Positions 1 to 7,700 of a stretch of 10,011 nt of DNA are shown here, one piece after another (position 1 is the stretch's first letter; the number at the start of each line of letters is the position of its first letter). Both the position numbers and the translations under genes were made by a program. Source of the DNA: Candidatus Omnitrophota bacterium (lineage in GTDB: Bacteria > Omnitrophota > Gorgyraeia > Gygaellales > Profunditerraquicolaceae); the NCBI GenBank assembly GCA_026387485.1, contig JAPLLQ010000114.1:4006-14016 (forward strand), read 5' to 3'. The notes beneath the pieces are model-generated. The model was not told the origin of the DNA, ran no database searches, and worked only from the letters and a program-made list of their open reading frames with translations.

Positions 1-933
1 ATTCTGGTTTTAACCTATCCTTTAATCGGAAATTACGGTTGCGCGCCCAAGTTTAATGAATCAAAGAATGTTTGGGTGGCGGGGTTGGTGATTAAAGAAA
101 AATCGCGGATTTATTCTAACTGGCAGGCCAAGGAGAGTTTTGATGATTTTATTAAGCGGCAGAAGTTAATTACAATACAGGGAATAGATACTCGGACTTT
201 AGCTGTCCACTTAAGGCAACATGGATCAATGTTGGGGATTATCTCTACCAACATTTCTGACTCAAAGGTATTATTGAGTAAAATTGTTGCTTTTCACAAA
301 GCTGGCTCAAAAAGTTTACTGCCGAAAATCTCGGTTTCTAAGCCGGCCCGCGCTGGCCAACCTAAAGCTAAGAAACATATTGCGCTATTGGATTTGGGAA
401 TAAGCCAGAGTATATTAAAACAACTAGAAATTCTAGATTTGGCAGTTACCCTCCTGCCTTACAATACTTCTGTTCAAGAAATCTTACGCCTTAAGGCGAA
501 GGGGTTAATTATATCCAATGGCCCGGAGGAGGATTTGGGGTTAAAGGATCTAGTTGAACGGATAAAACCATTGGTAGGTAAATTGCCCATACTGGCTATC
601 TCGACGGGAGCTCAGGTTTTAGCCCGGGCATTAGGGGCTAAGGTAAATAAACTAAAAATCGGGCATCGGGGAGTGAATTATCCAATGAGTAATCCACTGA
701 CTTATAAAGGAGAGATTACTGTGCAGAATCATGGTTACGTCGTGGATAGCGAATCTTTAAGCAAGATAAAAAATGTAAAAATTACCGGCTATAACTTAAA
801 TGACCGTACAGTTGAAGAGTTTGAGAGTAGAAAGAATAAATTCATTGGGGCGCAGTATATTCCGGCTAGCCCGGGTTTTGCAGAGGTTAACCCGGTGTTT
901 AAAAAATTTATTAAAATACTTAAGAAGGAGTAA
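1..933 (+). CDS. carA: Carbamoyl-phosphate synthase small chain, glutaminase-dead (5' partial)
   Basis: The frame is open from base 1, so the gene starts left of the window and about 50 N-terminal residues are missing; the in-frame GTG at 76 is internal. The visible 310 residues begin in the CarA N-terminal domain (TYPLIGNYG, then GIDTR near codon 58) and continue into a class I glutamine amidotransferase domain (SNGP, GHRGVNYP, QNHGYVVD). CarA normally hydrolyses glutamine and passes ammonia to CarB. Here the nucleophile motif G-I-C-L-G-H-Q reads A-I-S-T-G-A-Q, with Cys replaced by Ser (codon 601-603). The QYHPE motif reads QYIPA, with His replaced by Ile (859-861) and Glu by Ala (865-867). 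The oxyanion motif GPGDP reads GPEED. The fold-level motifs are retained and there is no stop or frameshift, so the protein is probably a structural subunit without glutaminase activity. It ends 3 nt before carB. Identity is certain; loss of activity is inferred from residues. Confidence 0.95.
   Translation: MLVLTYPLIGNYGCAPKFNESKNVWVAGLVIKEKSRIYSNWQAKESFDDFIKRQKLITIQGIDTRTLAVHLRQHGSMLGIISTNISDSKVLLSKIVAFHKAGSKSLLPKISVSKPARAGQPKAKKHIALLDLGISQSILKQLEILDLAVTLLPYNTSVQEILRLKAKGLIISNGPEEDLGLKDLVERIKPLVGKLPILAISTGAQVLARALGAKVNKLKIGHRGVNYPMSNPLTYKGEITVQNHGYVVDSESLSKIKNVKITGYNLNDRTVEEFESRKNKFIGAQYIPASPGFAEVNPVFKKFIKILKKE
922..930 (+). promoter_or_regulatory. Ribosome binding site of carB
   Basis: A-rich Shine-Dalgarno sequence AAGAAGGAG lies 6 nt before the carB ATG, across the end of carA. 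It supports the start at 937. Confidence 0.75.
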
Positions 934-936
934 TAA

Positions 937-3900
937 ATGCCCAGACGAAAAGATATCAAAAAAATTCTAATAATCGGTTCAGGCCCGATTGTCATCGGAC
1001 AGGCCTGCGAATTTGATTATTCCGGCTCACAGGCTTGCAAAGCCTTAAGGGAAGAAGGGTATCACACCGTCCTTATTAATTCTAATCCGGCAACGATTAT
1101 GACTGACCCGGGGATGGCCGATGTTACCTATATAGAGCCTTTATCAGTAGAGATAGTTACTAAGATTATCGCTAAGGAGCGGCCGGACGCGATTCTACCG
1201 ACATTAGGCGGACAGACTGGTTTAAACTTAGCTTTCTTTTTGATGAAGGAAGGAGTTTTAAAAAGATACGGGGTAGAATCAATTGGCGCTTCAGTTAGCG
1301 CCATATCCTGCGCCGAAGACCGCGAACTTTTTAAGAAAGCGATGTTAGAGATCGGCGTAGATGTGCCCAGGAGCGGGATCGCTACAACTGTTGGAGAAGG
1401 AATGAAGATCGGTTTAAATATAGGCTTTCCTCTTATCTTGCGGCCGGCATATTGTTTAGGTGGAAGCGGCGGTTCAATTGCCTATAATAAAGAGGAACTC
1501 GAGAAATTCCTGGCTAAGGGTATTGAAACCAGCCCGGTGCATCAGATATTGGTAGAGCAGTCGGTCTTAGGCTGGAAGGAAATTGAGTTTGAGGTTATGC
1601 GCGACTGCGTTGATAATGTGATTATGATTACCTCAATGGAAAATGTTGATCCGATGGGTGTGCATACCGGCGATAGCATTGTGGTTGCTCCGGCTCAAAC
1701 TTTAACTGCCGAGGAGTATACTAATTTCGTAAATTTATCCAAGCGGATAATCCGCAGAGTGGGTATCTCTGGCGGAGGTGCCAATATCCAATTTGGCCAG
1801 AATCCTGATAACGGCCGGATCGTGATTATTGAAGTTAATCCCCGGCTCTCCCGTTCCTCTGCTTTGGCTTCTAAAGCAACTGGTTTTCCGATTGCCCGGG
1901 TAGCCACAAAATTAGCAATTGGCCTGACTCTGCCCGAAGTAATGAACCAGATTACCGGCAAGACCACCTCCTTTTTTGAACCAACGGTAGATTACTGTGT
2001 ATTTAAAATCTGCCGGTTTACTTTTGAAAAATTCCCCCGGGCCGAGAGAGTCCTGAATACTTCAATGAAAGCAGTTGGCGAAGCAATGTCGATCGGCAGG
2101 AATTTTAAGGAAGCGTTTCAGAAAGGGATCCGTTCTATCGAAATATCCCGTTTTGGTTTTGGTGCGGATGGTAAAGATAAAATTAGCGATGAGCAGTTGA
2201 AAAATCCGGATAACGGCCTGCTCAAATCAATCAAAGATAAGATCCGTATCCCTAATGACGAAAGGCTTTTTTACATACGTTATGCGTTTAAGGCCGGGAT
2301 TACAATCGATGAATTATATGAGCTTTCGCATATTGACCGCTGGTTTCTGGATAATATGAAACAATTAGTAGAGTTGGAAGAGAAGGTTAAAAAATTTGCC
2401 AATAATAAGGTTGATGATGAAGTCAAGATTCCCGTAGAAATACTAGTTGAGGCCAAAAAAGACGGTTTCTCTGACCGGCAATTGGCGTTCCTGTTAAATA
2501 GCAAGGAGGATAAGGTGCGGGAGCTGCGTAAAAAACATAAAGAAAAGGCGGTTTATAAATTAGTCGATACCTGCGCCGGAGAGGTAAATGCCAAGCAGCC
2601 TTATTTTTACTCTACCCGCGAGACCACTGATGAAGCCCGGCCGAGCAAAAATAAAAAAGTGATTATTTTAGGAGGCGGGCCAAACCGGATTGGCCAGGGG
2701 ATTGAGTTTGATTACTGTTGTTGCCATGCTGCCTATGCCTTAAAGGAGGAAGGCGTAGATAGCATTATGGTTAATTGTAATCCTGAGACCGTCTCAACTG
2801 ATTATGATACTTCTGACAGGTTATATTTTGAGCCCTTAACCTTTGAGGATATCATGAATATTATTGAATTGGAGAAACCAATGGGTGTAATTGTCCAGTT
2901 TGGAGGACAGACTCCGCTTAATCTGGCAGTACCTTTGCGCAAAGCCGGAGTCCCTCTTCTGGGTACTTCCGCAGAGAGTATTGATATTGCCGAGGATAGG
3001 AAGCGTTTCAAGGCGATGTTGCATAAATTAGAACTCTTACAACCTGAGAACGGCACAGCTTTTAATTTCCAGGAGGCCAAAGAAGTAGCCCGAAAAATCG
3101 GTTATCCGGTTTTAGTCCGGCCTTCTTATGTTTTAGGTGGACGGGCAATGGAGATAGTTTATGAAGAAAATACTTTAGAAAAATTTATCAAAGAAGCAGC
3201 TGAGGTTTCCGGAGAACATCCGGTGCTGATTGATAAATTCTTAGAGGATGCTATTGAAGTGGATGTGGATTTAATCGGCGACGGAGAAACCTTTGTCATC
3301 GGCGGGATTATGGAGCATATTGAAGAAGCCGGGATACATTCCGGAGACTCGGCAATGAGTCTACCTCCCTATACACTCTCCCTGGATATCTTAAATAAGG
3401 TCCGTCAGACAACTTATAAGATGGCCAAAGAATTAAATGTTGTCGGCCTGATGAATGTGCAATACGCGATTAAAGATGAAAAAGTCTATGTTCTGGAAGT
3501 AAACCCCCGGGCTTCAAGGACAGTGCCTTTTGTTTCCAAGGTAATCGGTGTAGCTTTAGCCAAGTTAGCCACCAAAGTTATGCTGGGCGAGAAATTAAAG
3601 GATTTAGGGTTTACTCAGGAGATTATTCCTAAGCACGTGGCAGTGAAAGAGTCAGTCTTTCCCTTTAACCGCTTCCCGGGCGTGGATGTAATCTTAGGCC
3701 CGGAGATGAAATCTACCGGTGAAGTTATGGGTATAGATAAGGATTTTGGCCGGGCTTATATTAAAAGCCAGATTGCCGCCGGTCAAAAACTGCCTAAAAA
3801 GGGGAATGTGTTTATCTCAGTGCGCGATAAAGATAAGCGCACGATTATTTTTGTGGCGAAGAAATTACAAGATTTAGGATTCCATATTTACGCCACTTCA

Positions 3901-4218
3901 GGCACAGCTGCCGCCTTAGAAAAGAGCAATATCCAAGTCAGGCTCTTGCCGAAGATTACCGAAGGTAGGCCGAATATTCTGGATTTGATGAAGGATGGGA
4001 AAATCCAAATGGTGATTAATACGCCATCAGGGAGAATCCCGCGTCAGGATGAAGTCAAAATCCGCTCGCATGTCATCCTTTACAATATTCCTTATACTAC
4101 TACTATATCAGGAGCCCAGGCAACGGTAAACGGGATTGAGGCAATGATGAGAAAAGACTTAGGGGTAAAATCATTGCAGGAATATCATAAAATAAAGGGT
4201 AAAAAGAAAAGTAAGTAA
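937..4218 (+). CDS. carB: Carbamoyl-phosphate synthase large chain
   Basis: This 1093-residue protein is a full-length CarB (E. coli has 1073). It makes carbamoyl phosphate from bicarbonate, ammonia and two ATP, for pyrimidine and arginine synthesis. The N-terminal carboxyphosphate half opens with GSGPIVIGQACEFDYSG (residues 14-30). It keeps R129, R169, E215, N283, Q285, E299, N301 and R303 at the E. coli positions; D207 is Glu. The second, carbamate-phosphorylating half begins near residue 574 with GGGPNRIGQGIEFDYCCCH. The C-terminal MGS-like allosteric domain starts near residue 950 (VFISVRDKDK) and keeps the NTPSGR segment. The start is fixed by the MPRRKDIKKI N-terminus, typical of CarB, and by the upstream AAGAAGGAG. 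Both ATP-grasp halves look active, so the enzyme should work with free ammonia even though its CarA partner lacks a glutaminase triad. It sits 1 nt upstream of mutM. Confidence 0.98.
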   Translation: MPRRKDIKKILIIGSGPIVIGQACEFDYSGSQACKALREEGYHTVLINSNPATIMTDPGMADVTYIEPLSVEIVTKIIAKERPDAILPTLGGQTGLNLAFFLMKEGVLKRYGVESIGASVSAISCAEDRELFKKAMLEIGVDVPRSGIATTVGEGMKIGLNIGFPLILRPAYCLGGSGGSIAYNKEELEKFLAKGIETSPVHQILVEQSVLGWKEIEFEVMRDCVDNVIMITSMENVDPMGVHTGDSIVVAPAQTLTAEEYTNFVNLSKRIIRRVGISGGGANIQFGQNPDNGRIVIIEVNPRLSRSSALASKATGFPIARVATKLAIGLTLPEVMNQITGKTTSFFEPTVDYCVFKICRFTFEKFPRAERVLNTSMKAVGEAMSIGRNFKEAFQKGIRSIEISRFGFGADGKDKISDEQLKNPDNGLLKSIKDKIRIPNDERLFYIRYAFKAGITIDELYELSHIDRWFLDNMKQLVELEEKVKKFANNKVDDEVKIPVEILVEAKKDGFSDRQLAFLLNSKEDKVRELRKKHKEKAVYKLVDTCAGEVNAKQPYFYSTRETTDEARPSKNKKVIILGGGPNRIGQGIEFDYCCCHAAYALKEEGVDSIMVNCNPETVSTDYDTSDRLYFEPLTFEDIMNIIELEKPMGVIVQFGGQTPLNLAVPLRKAGVPLLGTSAESIDIAEDRKRFKAMLHKLELLQPENGTAFNFQEAKEVARKIGYPVLVRPSYVLGGRAMEIVYEENTLEKFIKEAAEVSGEHPVLIDKFLEDAIEVDVDLIGDGETFVIGGIMEHIEEAGIHSGDSAMSLPPYTLSLDILNKVRQTTYKMAKELNVVGLMNVQYAIKDEKVYVLEVNPRASRTVPFVSKVIGVALAKLATKVMLGEKLKDLGFTQEIIPKHVAVKESVFPFNRFPGVDVILGPEMKSTGEVMGIDKDFGRAYIKSQIAAGQKLPKKGNVFISVRDKDKRTIIFVAKKLQDLGFHIYATSGTAAALEKSNIQVRLLPKITEGRPNILDLMKDGKIQMVINTPSGRIPRQDEVKIRSHVILYNIPYTTTISGAQATVNGIEAMMRKDLGVKSLQEYHKIKGKKKSK

Positions 4219-4219
4219 T

Positions 4220-5020
4220 ATGCCGGAACTACCGGAAGTCGAAACTATAAGGCGTGATTTAGAAAAAGTAATCGTGGGTAAGAAAATCACCGAGGTTTGT
4301 ATTCATAATCCCACAGTGATTAGAGAGCCATCGCTAGCGCTTTTTAAAAAAGGCCTTGAGGGAGCTTCAGTTAAAAATATCCTGCGCAAGGCCAAGCTTT
4401 TGATTTTGGAATTATCCAATGGGAAATCGCTGGCAATCCATTTGAAGATGACCGGTCAATTGGTCTATCCCGGGGATGGCAAAAAGAGCCGGGTTAGCTT
4501 TAAGTTGGCCAATGGTAAATACCTTGATTTCAATGACCAGCGGCTCTTTGGTGAATTGCGGCTACTTGATAATTGGCGCTCTTTAAAATTCATTCAGGAG
4601 TTAGGGCCTGAACCTTTTGATTTGGATTTAACAAAATTTAAGCAGATGCTTAAAACTAAGAAGACTAAAATTAAGCCCTTACTTTTGGATCAAACGTTTA
4701 TCTCAGGGATCGGTAACCTTTATGCTGCCGAGATACTCTTTAGGGCTAAAATTCATCCGCAACGTCCAGCTCAAAGTTTATCCAGTAAAGAAAAAGAGTT
4801 ACTTTTTAGCCAGATAAAAAAAGTTCTAAGCGAAGCTATAAAATACGGCGGCTCTTCTGTGGATGACTATGTCCGGGTCTCCGGGAACAAAGGAGATTAT
4901 GTTAAGTACCACAGGGTATATAACCGTCAGGATCAATCATGTTTAGTTTGTAAGACCCCGATAAAAAGAATTAATTTAGGAGGGAGAGGCACTTATTTTT
5001 GCCCCAAGTGCCAGAAGTAA
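4220..5020 (+). CDS. mutM: Formamidopyrimidine-DNA glycosylase (Fpg/MutM)
   Basis: This 266-residue protein has the length and all hallmarks of Fpg, the base-excision repair enzyme that removes 8-oxoguanine and formamidopyrimidines and cleaves the abasic site. The N-terminus is MPELPEVE, so processing leaves Pro as the catalytic nucleophile, followed by the essential Glu. K59 matches the conserved Lys57. M77, R108 and F110 (segment NDQRLFG) match the void-filling triad. The helix-two-turn-helix contains SGIGNLYAAEIL with N166. The C-terminal zinc finger has Cys241, 244, 261 and 264, with the DNA-contacting R256 in GGRGTYFC. The start is certain because Pro2 must follow Met. There is no clear Shine-Dalgarno sequence, and the ATG is 1 nt after the carB stop, which suggests translational coupling. 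Its place in a pyrimidine operon probably reflects gene packing, not shared function. Confidence 0.97.
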   Translation: MPELPEVETIRRDLEKVIVGKKITEVCIHNPTVIREPSLALFKKGLEGASVKNILRKAKLLILELSNGKSLAIHLKMTGQLVYPGDGKKSRVSFKLANGKYLDFNDQRLFGELRLLDNWRSLKFIQELGPEPFDLDLTKFKQMLKTKKTKIKPLLLDQTFISGIGNLYAAEILFRAKIHPQRPAQSLSSKEKELLFSQIKKVLSEAIKYGGSSVDDYVRVSGNKGDYVKYHRVYNRQDQSCLVCKTPIKRINLGGRGTYFCPKCQK

Positions 5021-5023
5021 AAG

Positions 5024-5719
5024 ATGAAGCAGCGTATTAAAATACATGGATTACTGATATTTTTTAGTGTATTGGCAATTATCGTTTTCCCAAAAGTTTT
5101 CCTGCGCCTCGGACATCCAACTTTTTCCGATTATCTATTATCAACTTTAGGCATAGCGTTTGTGCTTTTAGGCCAGATTTTCAGGCTCTCTAGCCGTGGG
5201 TTTAAATCCAGTCAGTCAAAAAACGGAGGAGCGCTGGTAGAAGGTGGGTCATACAGCCTGGTGCGTAATCCCATGTACTTAGGTATATTTTTAATCGGTC
5301 TTGGGTTGGTAATGATGCTTTTTAAATGGTGGGCGATCGCAATATTCTTGATTTTTTTTGTCCTTATCTATATCAGGCTTATTTTTCAAGAAGAGAAAAA
5401 ACTGTTACAGGTATTCCCCGGAGTTTATCAGGCCTACCGGGCAAAAGTCCCGGCGCTCATTCCTTCGTTTAAGATGTTAGCCAAAACAGAAGTGAGTGTT
5501 TACCTGCCTTTAAAATTTTCTTGGATAGAGAGAGAAATAGGTTCCATATCCGCAGTACTCTCATTCGCTATTTTGGTGCGGTCTTGGGAAAACTTTATTG
5601 GGGGCGGGCGTATCTTTTGTATTCAGAGACTCGTAGTATTGTTAATGATGATTATTTTGGCCATAGGGCTAGCCGCCTATTTAATCAAAAAAACTAATGA
5701 AAATACAAAAAGTCTTTAA
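5024..5719 (+). CDS. ICMT/PEMT-like integral membrane methyltransferase
   Basis: This 231-residue membrane protein carries the C-terminal signature of the isoprenylcysteine carboxyl methyltransferase / phospholipid methyltransferase superfamily. The signature consists of GGSYSLVRNPMYLG (residues 74-87, SAM-binding loop), the Glu pair at 123-124 in FQEEKKLL, and FPGVYQAYRAKVPALIP (131-147). Hydrophobic helices are visible near 7-25, 36-55, 87-99 and 101-120. An unusual tail of about 80 residues follows the methyltransferase core, with two more predicted helices (about 173-187 and 203-220). The tail ends in a Lys/Asn-rich stretch. The methyl acceptor cannot be read from sequence; bacterial members act on various lipids or small molecules. 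The start is 3 nt after mutM. The last 23 nt overlap pyrK in another frame. Confidence 0.82.
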   Translation: MKQRIKIHGLLIFFSVLAIIVFPKVFLRLGHPTFSDYLLSTLGIAFVLLGQIFRLSSRGFKSSQSKNGGALVEGGSYSLVRNPMYLGIFLIGLGLVMMLFKWWAIAIFLIFFVLIYIRLIFQEEKKLLQVFPGVYQAYRAKVPALIPSFKMLAKTEVSVYLPLKFSWIEREIGSISAVLSFAILVRSWENFIGGGRIFCIQRLVVLLMMIILAIGLAAYLIKKTNENTKSL

Positions 5720-6464
5720 TCTAAAATCAAAAATCCTTTCTAATAAGAAAGTCGGCGAGCACTACTGGCATTGTTTACTGGAGACACCGGAAATTGCTAA
5801 CCATGCCCTTGCCGGGCAATTTGTGAGTATACGTCTTTCAGGGGGTGTTATCCCGCTTTTAAGAAGGCCGTTTAGTATACATAAGGTTAATGGCCGTAAT
5901 ATAGAAATTCTTTATGAAGTTATCGGCCAGGGAACCAAGATGTTTTCAGGAAAAAGGACAGGAGAATATTTAGATCTAATCGGGCCTTTAGGCAATGGTT
6001 TTAATTATGGGTTACGGACTACTAGCTACGAGTCGCAGATTCTCGTTGCCGGAGGGATGGGAGTGGCGCCAATGGTTTTTCTGGCTAAAAAATTAAGTCC
6101 CGGCAGAACCCTGGTTTTAATCGGAGCAAGAAAGAAGCGCCAGATTCTTTGCGAAAAAGAGTTTAAGAATTTAGGATGTAGTGTTAAAATAGCTACGGAT
6201 GACGGCTCCACAGGTTTTAAGGGCAAAGTTACCGATTTGTTAAGGTCTTTACTATCGACTATTTACGCCTGTGGGCCTAAGCCGATGTTAAGAGAGGTTA
6301 GCCGTATATCTAAAGAATTTAAAATTCCGGCTGAGATTTCTTTAGAAGAGCATATGGCTTGCGGAATCGGCGCTTGTTTAGGTTGCGTAGTAAAAACTAA
6401 AACCGGGGTTAAGAGAGTTTGCAAAGAAGGTCCGGTATTTAATGCGGATGAAATAGCTTGGTAG
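5697..6464 (+). CDS. pyrK: Dihydroorotate dehydrogenase B, electron transfer subunit
   Basis: This 255-residue protein is PyrK, the FAD/[2Fe-2S] partner that lets class 1B PyrD pass electrons from dihydroorotate to NAD+. It has an N-terminal ferredoxin-reductase-type FAD barrel with GQFV (40-43) and RRPFS (56-60, flavin binding). An NAD-binding domain follows, with GGMGVAPM (119-126) and CGP (192-194). The C-terminal cluster-binding loop has Cys222, 227, 230 and 242 within EEHMACGIGACLGC. All expected ligands are present. The chosen ATG overlaps the upstream methyltransferase gene by 23 nt and has no evident Shine-Dalgarno sequence, so initiation is probably coupled. The N-terminus MKIQKV, with SNKKV following, suits the family. 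Its partner pyrD is two genes downstream, separated by the glycosyltransferase and TSUP genes, whereas the two are usually adjacent. Confidence 0.95.
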   Translation: MKIQKVFNLKSKILSNKKVGEHYWHCLLETPEIANHALAGQFVSIRLSGGVIPLLRRPFSIHKVNGRNIEILYEVIGQGTKMFSGKRTGEYLDLIGPLGNGFNYGLRTTSYESQILVAGGMGVAPMVFLAKKLSPGRTLVLIGARKKRQILCEKEFKNLGCSVKIATDDGSTGFKGKVTDLLRSLLSTIYACGPKPMLREVSRISKEFKIPAEISLEEHMACGIGACLGCVVKTKTGVKRVCKEGPVFNADEIAW

Positions 6465-6496
6465 ATCCCTTGTCTGCCTGCGGCGGACTCGGGATC
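6464..6496 (+). repeat. G+C-rich REP-like palindrome after pyrK
   Basis: A two-part hairpin starts on the last base of the pyrK stop. The outer arms GATCCC (6464-6469) and GGGATC (6491-6496) enclose a small TT/TC internal loop. The inner arms GTCTGCC (6472-6478) and GGCGGAC (6482-6488) close a 3-nt loop and contain one T.G pair. No T-tract follows, so it is not a classical intrinsic terminator. A mobile or repetitive extragenic palindrome, or an RNA processing/stability element, fits better. Genome-wide copy number is unknown. Confidence 0.6.
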
Positions 6497-6524
6497 AATT
6501 TCCGACTAGGAATAGCGGGAAATT
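6497..6524 (+). other. Second hairpin abutting the glycosyltransferase ribosome binding site
   Basis: The 7-bp arms AATTTCC (6497-6503) and GGAAATT (6518-6524) enclose a 2x2 internal loop. A 3-bp CTA/TAG helix is capped by GGAA, which fits the stable GNRA tetraloop pattern. The 3' arm ends directly before the Shine-Dalgarno sequence of the next gene. Stacked on the first hairpin, it may protect the mRNA end or tune translation; that role is inference. Confidence 0.45.
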
Positions 6525-6533
6525 GAGGAGGGG
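6525..6533 (+). promoter_or_regulatory. Ribosome binding site of the glycosyltransferase
   Basis: The strong purine-rich sequence GAGGAGGGG ends 5 nt before the ATG at 6539. It is one of the best Shine-Dalgarno sequences in the window, which suggests independent translation initiation after the hairpin spacer. Confidence 0.8.
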
Positions 6534-6538
6534 AAAAG

Positions 6539-7687
6539 ATGTCCGAAAAACCTTTTATTTCTATAATCATCCCGGTGAAGAATTTTGAGCGTACTATTGA
6601 GAAAACCTTTGGTTATTTACTCAACCTAGATTATCCTAACGAATCTTGGGAATGGGTTATTGCCGACGGCGGATCAACGGACAAGACTATAGAAATTATT
6701 AAAAGCTGGCAGAAAAAGTACTCTTTTATTAAATTAGTTGAAACACCCAATTGTCCCTCTCCCGGATTTGCCCGTAATAAAGCCTTGGAGGTCGTTAAAG
6801 GTAATTTCCTGTTTTTTACCGATGCAGACTGCGCTCCGGATAAGAATTGGATCAACGAAATGCTTAAACATTTCGCAGCAGATCCTAAAATTGCCGCAGT
6901 TGGCGGCGAAGTCTACACTTTAAAGGTTGACCCCGAGAATTTAGTCGAGGCTTGGTGCCAACACTTTAGGTTTAATATGGTTTCTCCGCGCTATGGTTTT
7001 ATTAAAGAGGGGTATTATCCGGATTTTCCTAAAAATCCCAAGCCGACAGATATTGGCGGCCACAAAGGCTATTTTTTTGGCACCTGCAATGTCGCTTACC
7101 GTAAGAGCGCACTGGATGCAATGGGGGTAAAGTTCTGGGAAAGGCCCACCGGAGAGGATATGAATTTAAGCTATGAATGCAGGAGCAAAGGTTATAAATT
7201 TTATTTTGCGCCTAAGGCTAAAGTTGACCATATGCATCGGGCAGATATGAAAGCCTTAAGAAAGGTCTGGGTTACCTACGGACAAGCGCACCTTCCTTTA
7301 ATTGATAAATATGTGCAAAAAAAAGACTTAGAGGTTATTTTACAGTTTTTTAAAGGGGCACCCTCTTTTATCCTGCCCTTTCCGTTAAGGGGTTTCGTAT
7401 ATTTAGGAAATTTTCATCTGATGCATATTTTTGCTTTCTGCTCTATACTAGGGTTACTCTTTAGTTTTATTCTTTCTAGCCTCTGGATAAAATTATTTAC
7501 CTTAGTAGCGTTTCTCCTAACCTTTTATTTTGCTTATCAGTATGTGAAATGGAATTTTAGCATGGAGCCGAAAAATAAATTTTTGCTTTGGTGCAAGATG
7601 AAATACCTTACAAACTTAAGCTTTATTCAGGGCGGATTAAAAGATTTTTGGAAGTATAAAATTATTTGCATCGAACCAAGCTTTTAA
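6539..7687 (+). CDS. Membrane-anchored family 2 glycosyltransferase
   Basis: This 382-residue protein has a GT-A fold domain of glycosyltransferase family 2. The N-terminal strand is FISIIIPVKNFE (6-17). The nucleotide-binding segment is ADGGSTDKT (42-50). The metal-binding DxD is TDADC (94-98). An acceptor-side motif TGEDMNLSY (204-212) supplies the likely catalytic Asp, and VDHMHR follows at 229-234. Two or more hydrophobic helices (about 294-314 and 316-335) anchor the C-terminus to the cytoplasmic membrane. The enzyme probably transfers a sugar from a nucleotide donor to a lipid-linked or surface polysaccharide acceptor; donor and acceptor cannot be told. It lies between pyrK and pyrD with no pathway link, behind a hairpin spacer and with its own strong ribosome binding site. 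It contains an A8 run at 7317-7324, but the frame is intact. Confidence 0.88.
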   Translation: MSEKPFISIIIPVKNFERTIEKTFGYLLNLDYPNESWEWVIADGGSTDKTIEIIKSWQKKYSFIKLVETPNCPSPGFARNKALEVVKGNFLFFTDADCAPDKNWINEMLKHFAADPKIAAVGGEVYTLKVDPENLVEAWCQHFRFNMVSPRYGFIKEGYYPDFPKNPKPTDIGGHKGYFFGTCNVAYRKSALDAMGVKFWERPTGEDMNLSYECRSKGYKFYFAPKAKVDHMHRADMKALRKVWVTYGQAHLPLIDKYVQKKDLEVILQFFKGAPSFILPFPLRGFVYLGNFHLMHIFAFCSILGLLFSFILSSLWIKLFTLVAFLLTFYFAYQYVKWNFSMEPKNKFLLWCKMKYLTNLSFIQGGLKDFWKYKIICIEPSF

Positions 7688-7689
7688 TA

Positions 7690-7695
7690 AGGAGG
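7690..7695 (+). promoter_or_regulatory. Ribosome binding site of the TSUP gene
   Basis: AGGAGG lies 5 nt before the ATG at 7701, in the 13-nt gap after the glycosyltransferase stop. It fixes the TSUP start. Confidence 0.8.
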
Positions 7696-7700
7696 AAGCG

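Noticed and set aside
76..78. GTG as the start of carA
   Set aside because: The frame upstream of it encodes conserved CarA sequence (TYPLIGNYG) back to base 1, so this is an internal valine codon.
6464..6496. Palindrome after pyrK as an intrinsic terminator
   Set aside because: It is followed by AATTTCC, not a T-run, so it is kept as a REP-like or processing element.
7317..7324. A8 run in the glycosyltransferase as a frameshift site
   Set aside because: The protein stays in frame with plausible family sequence on both sides, so there is no sign of slippage.
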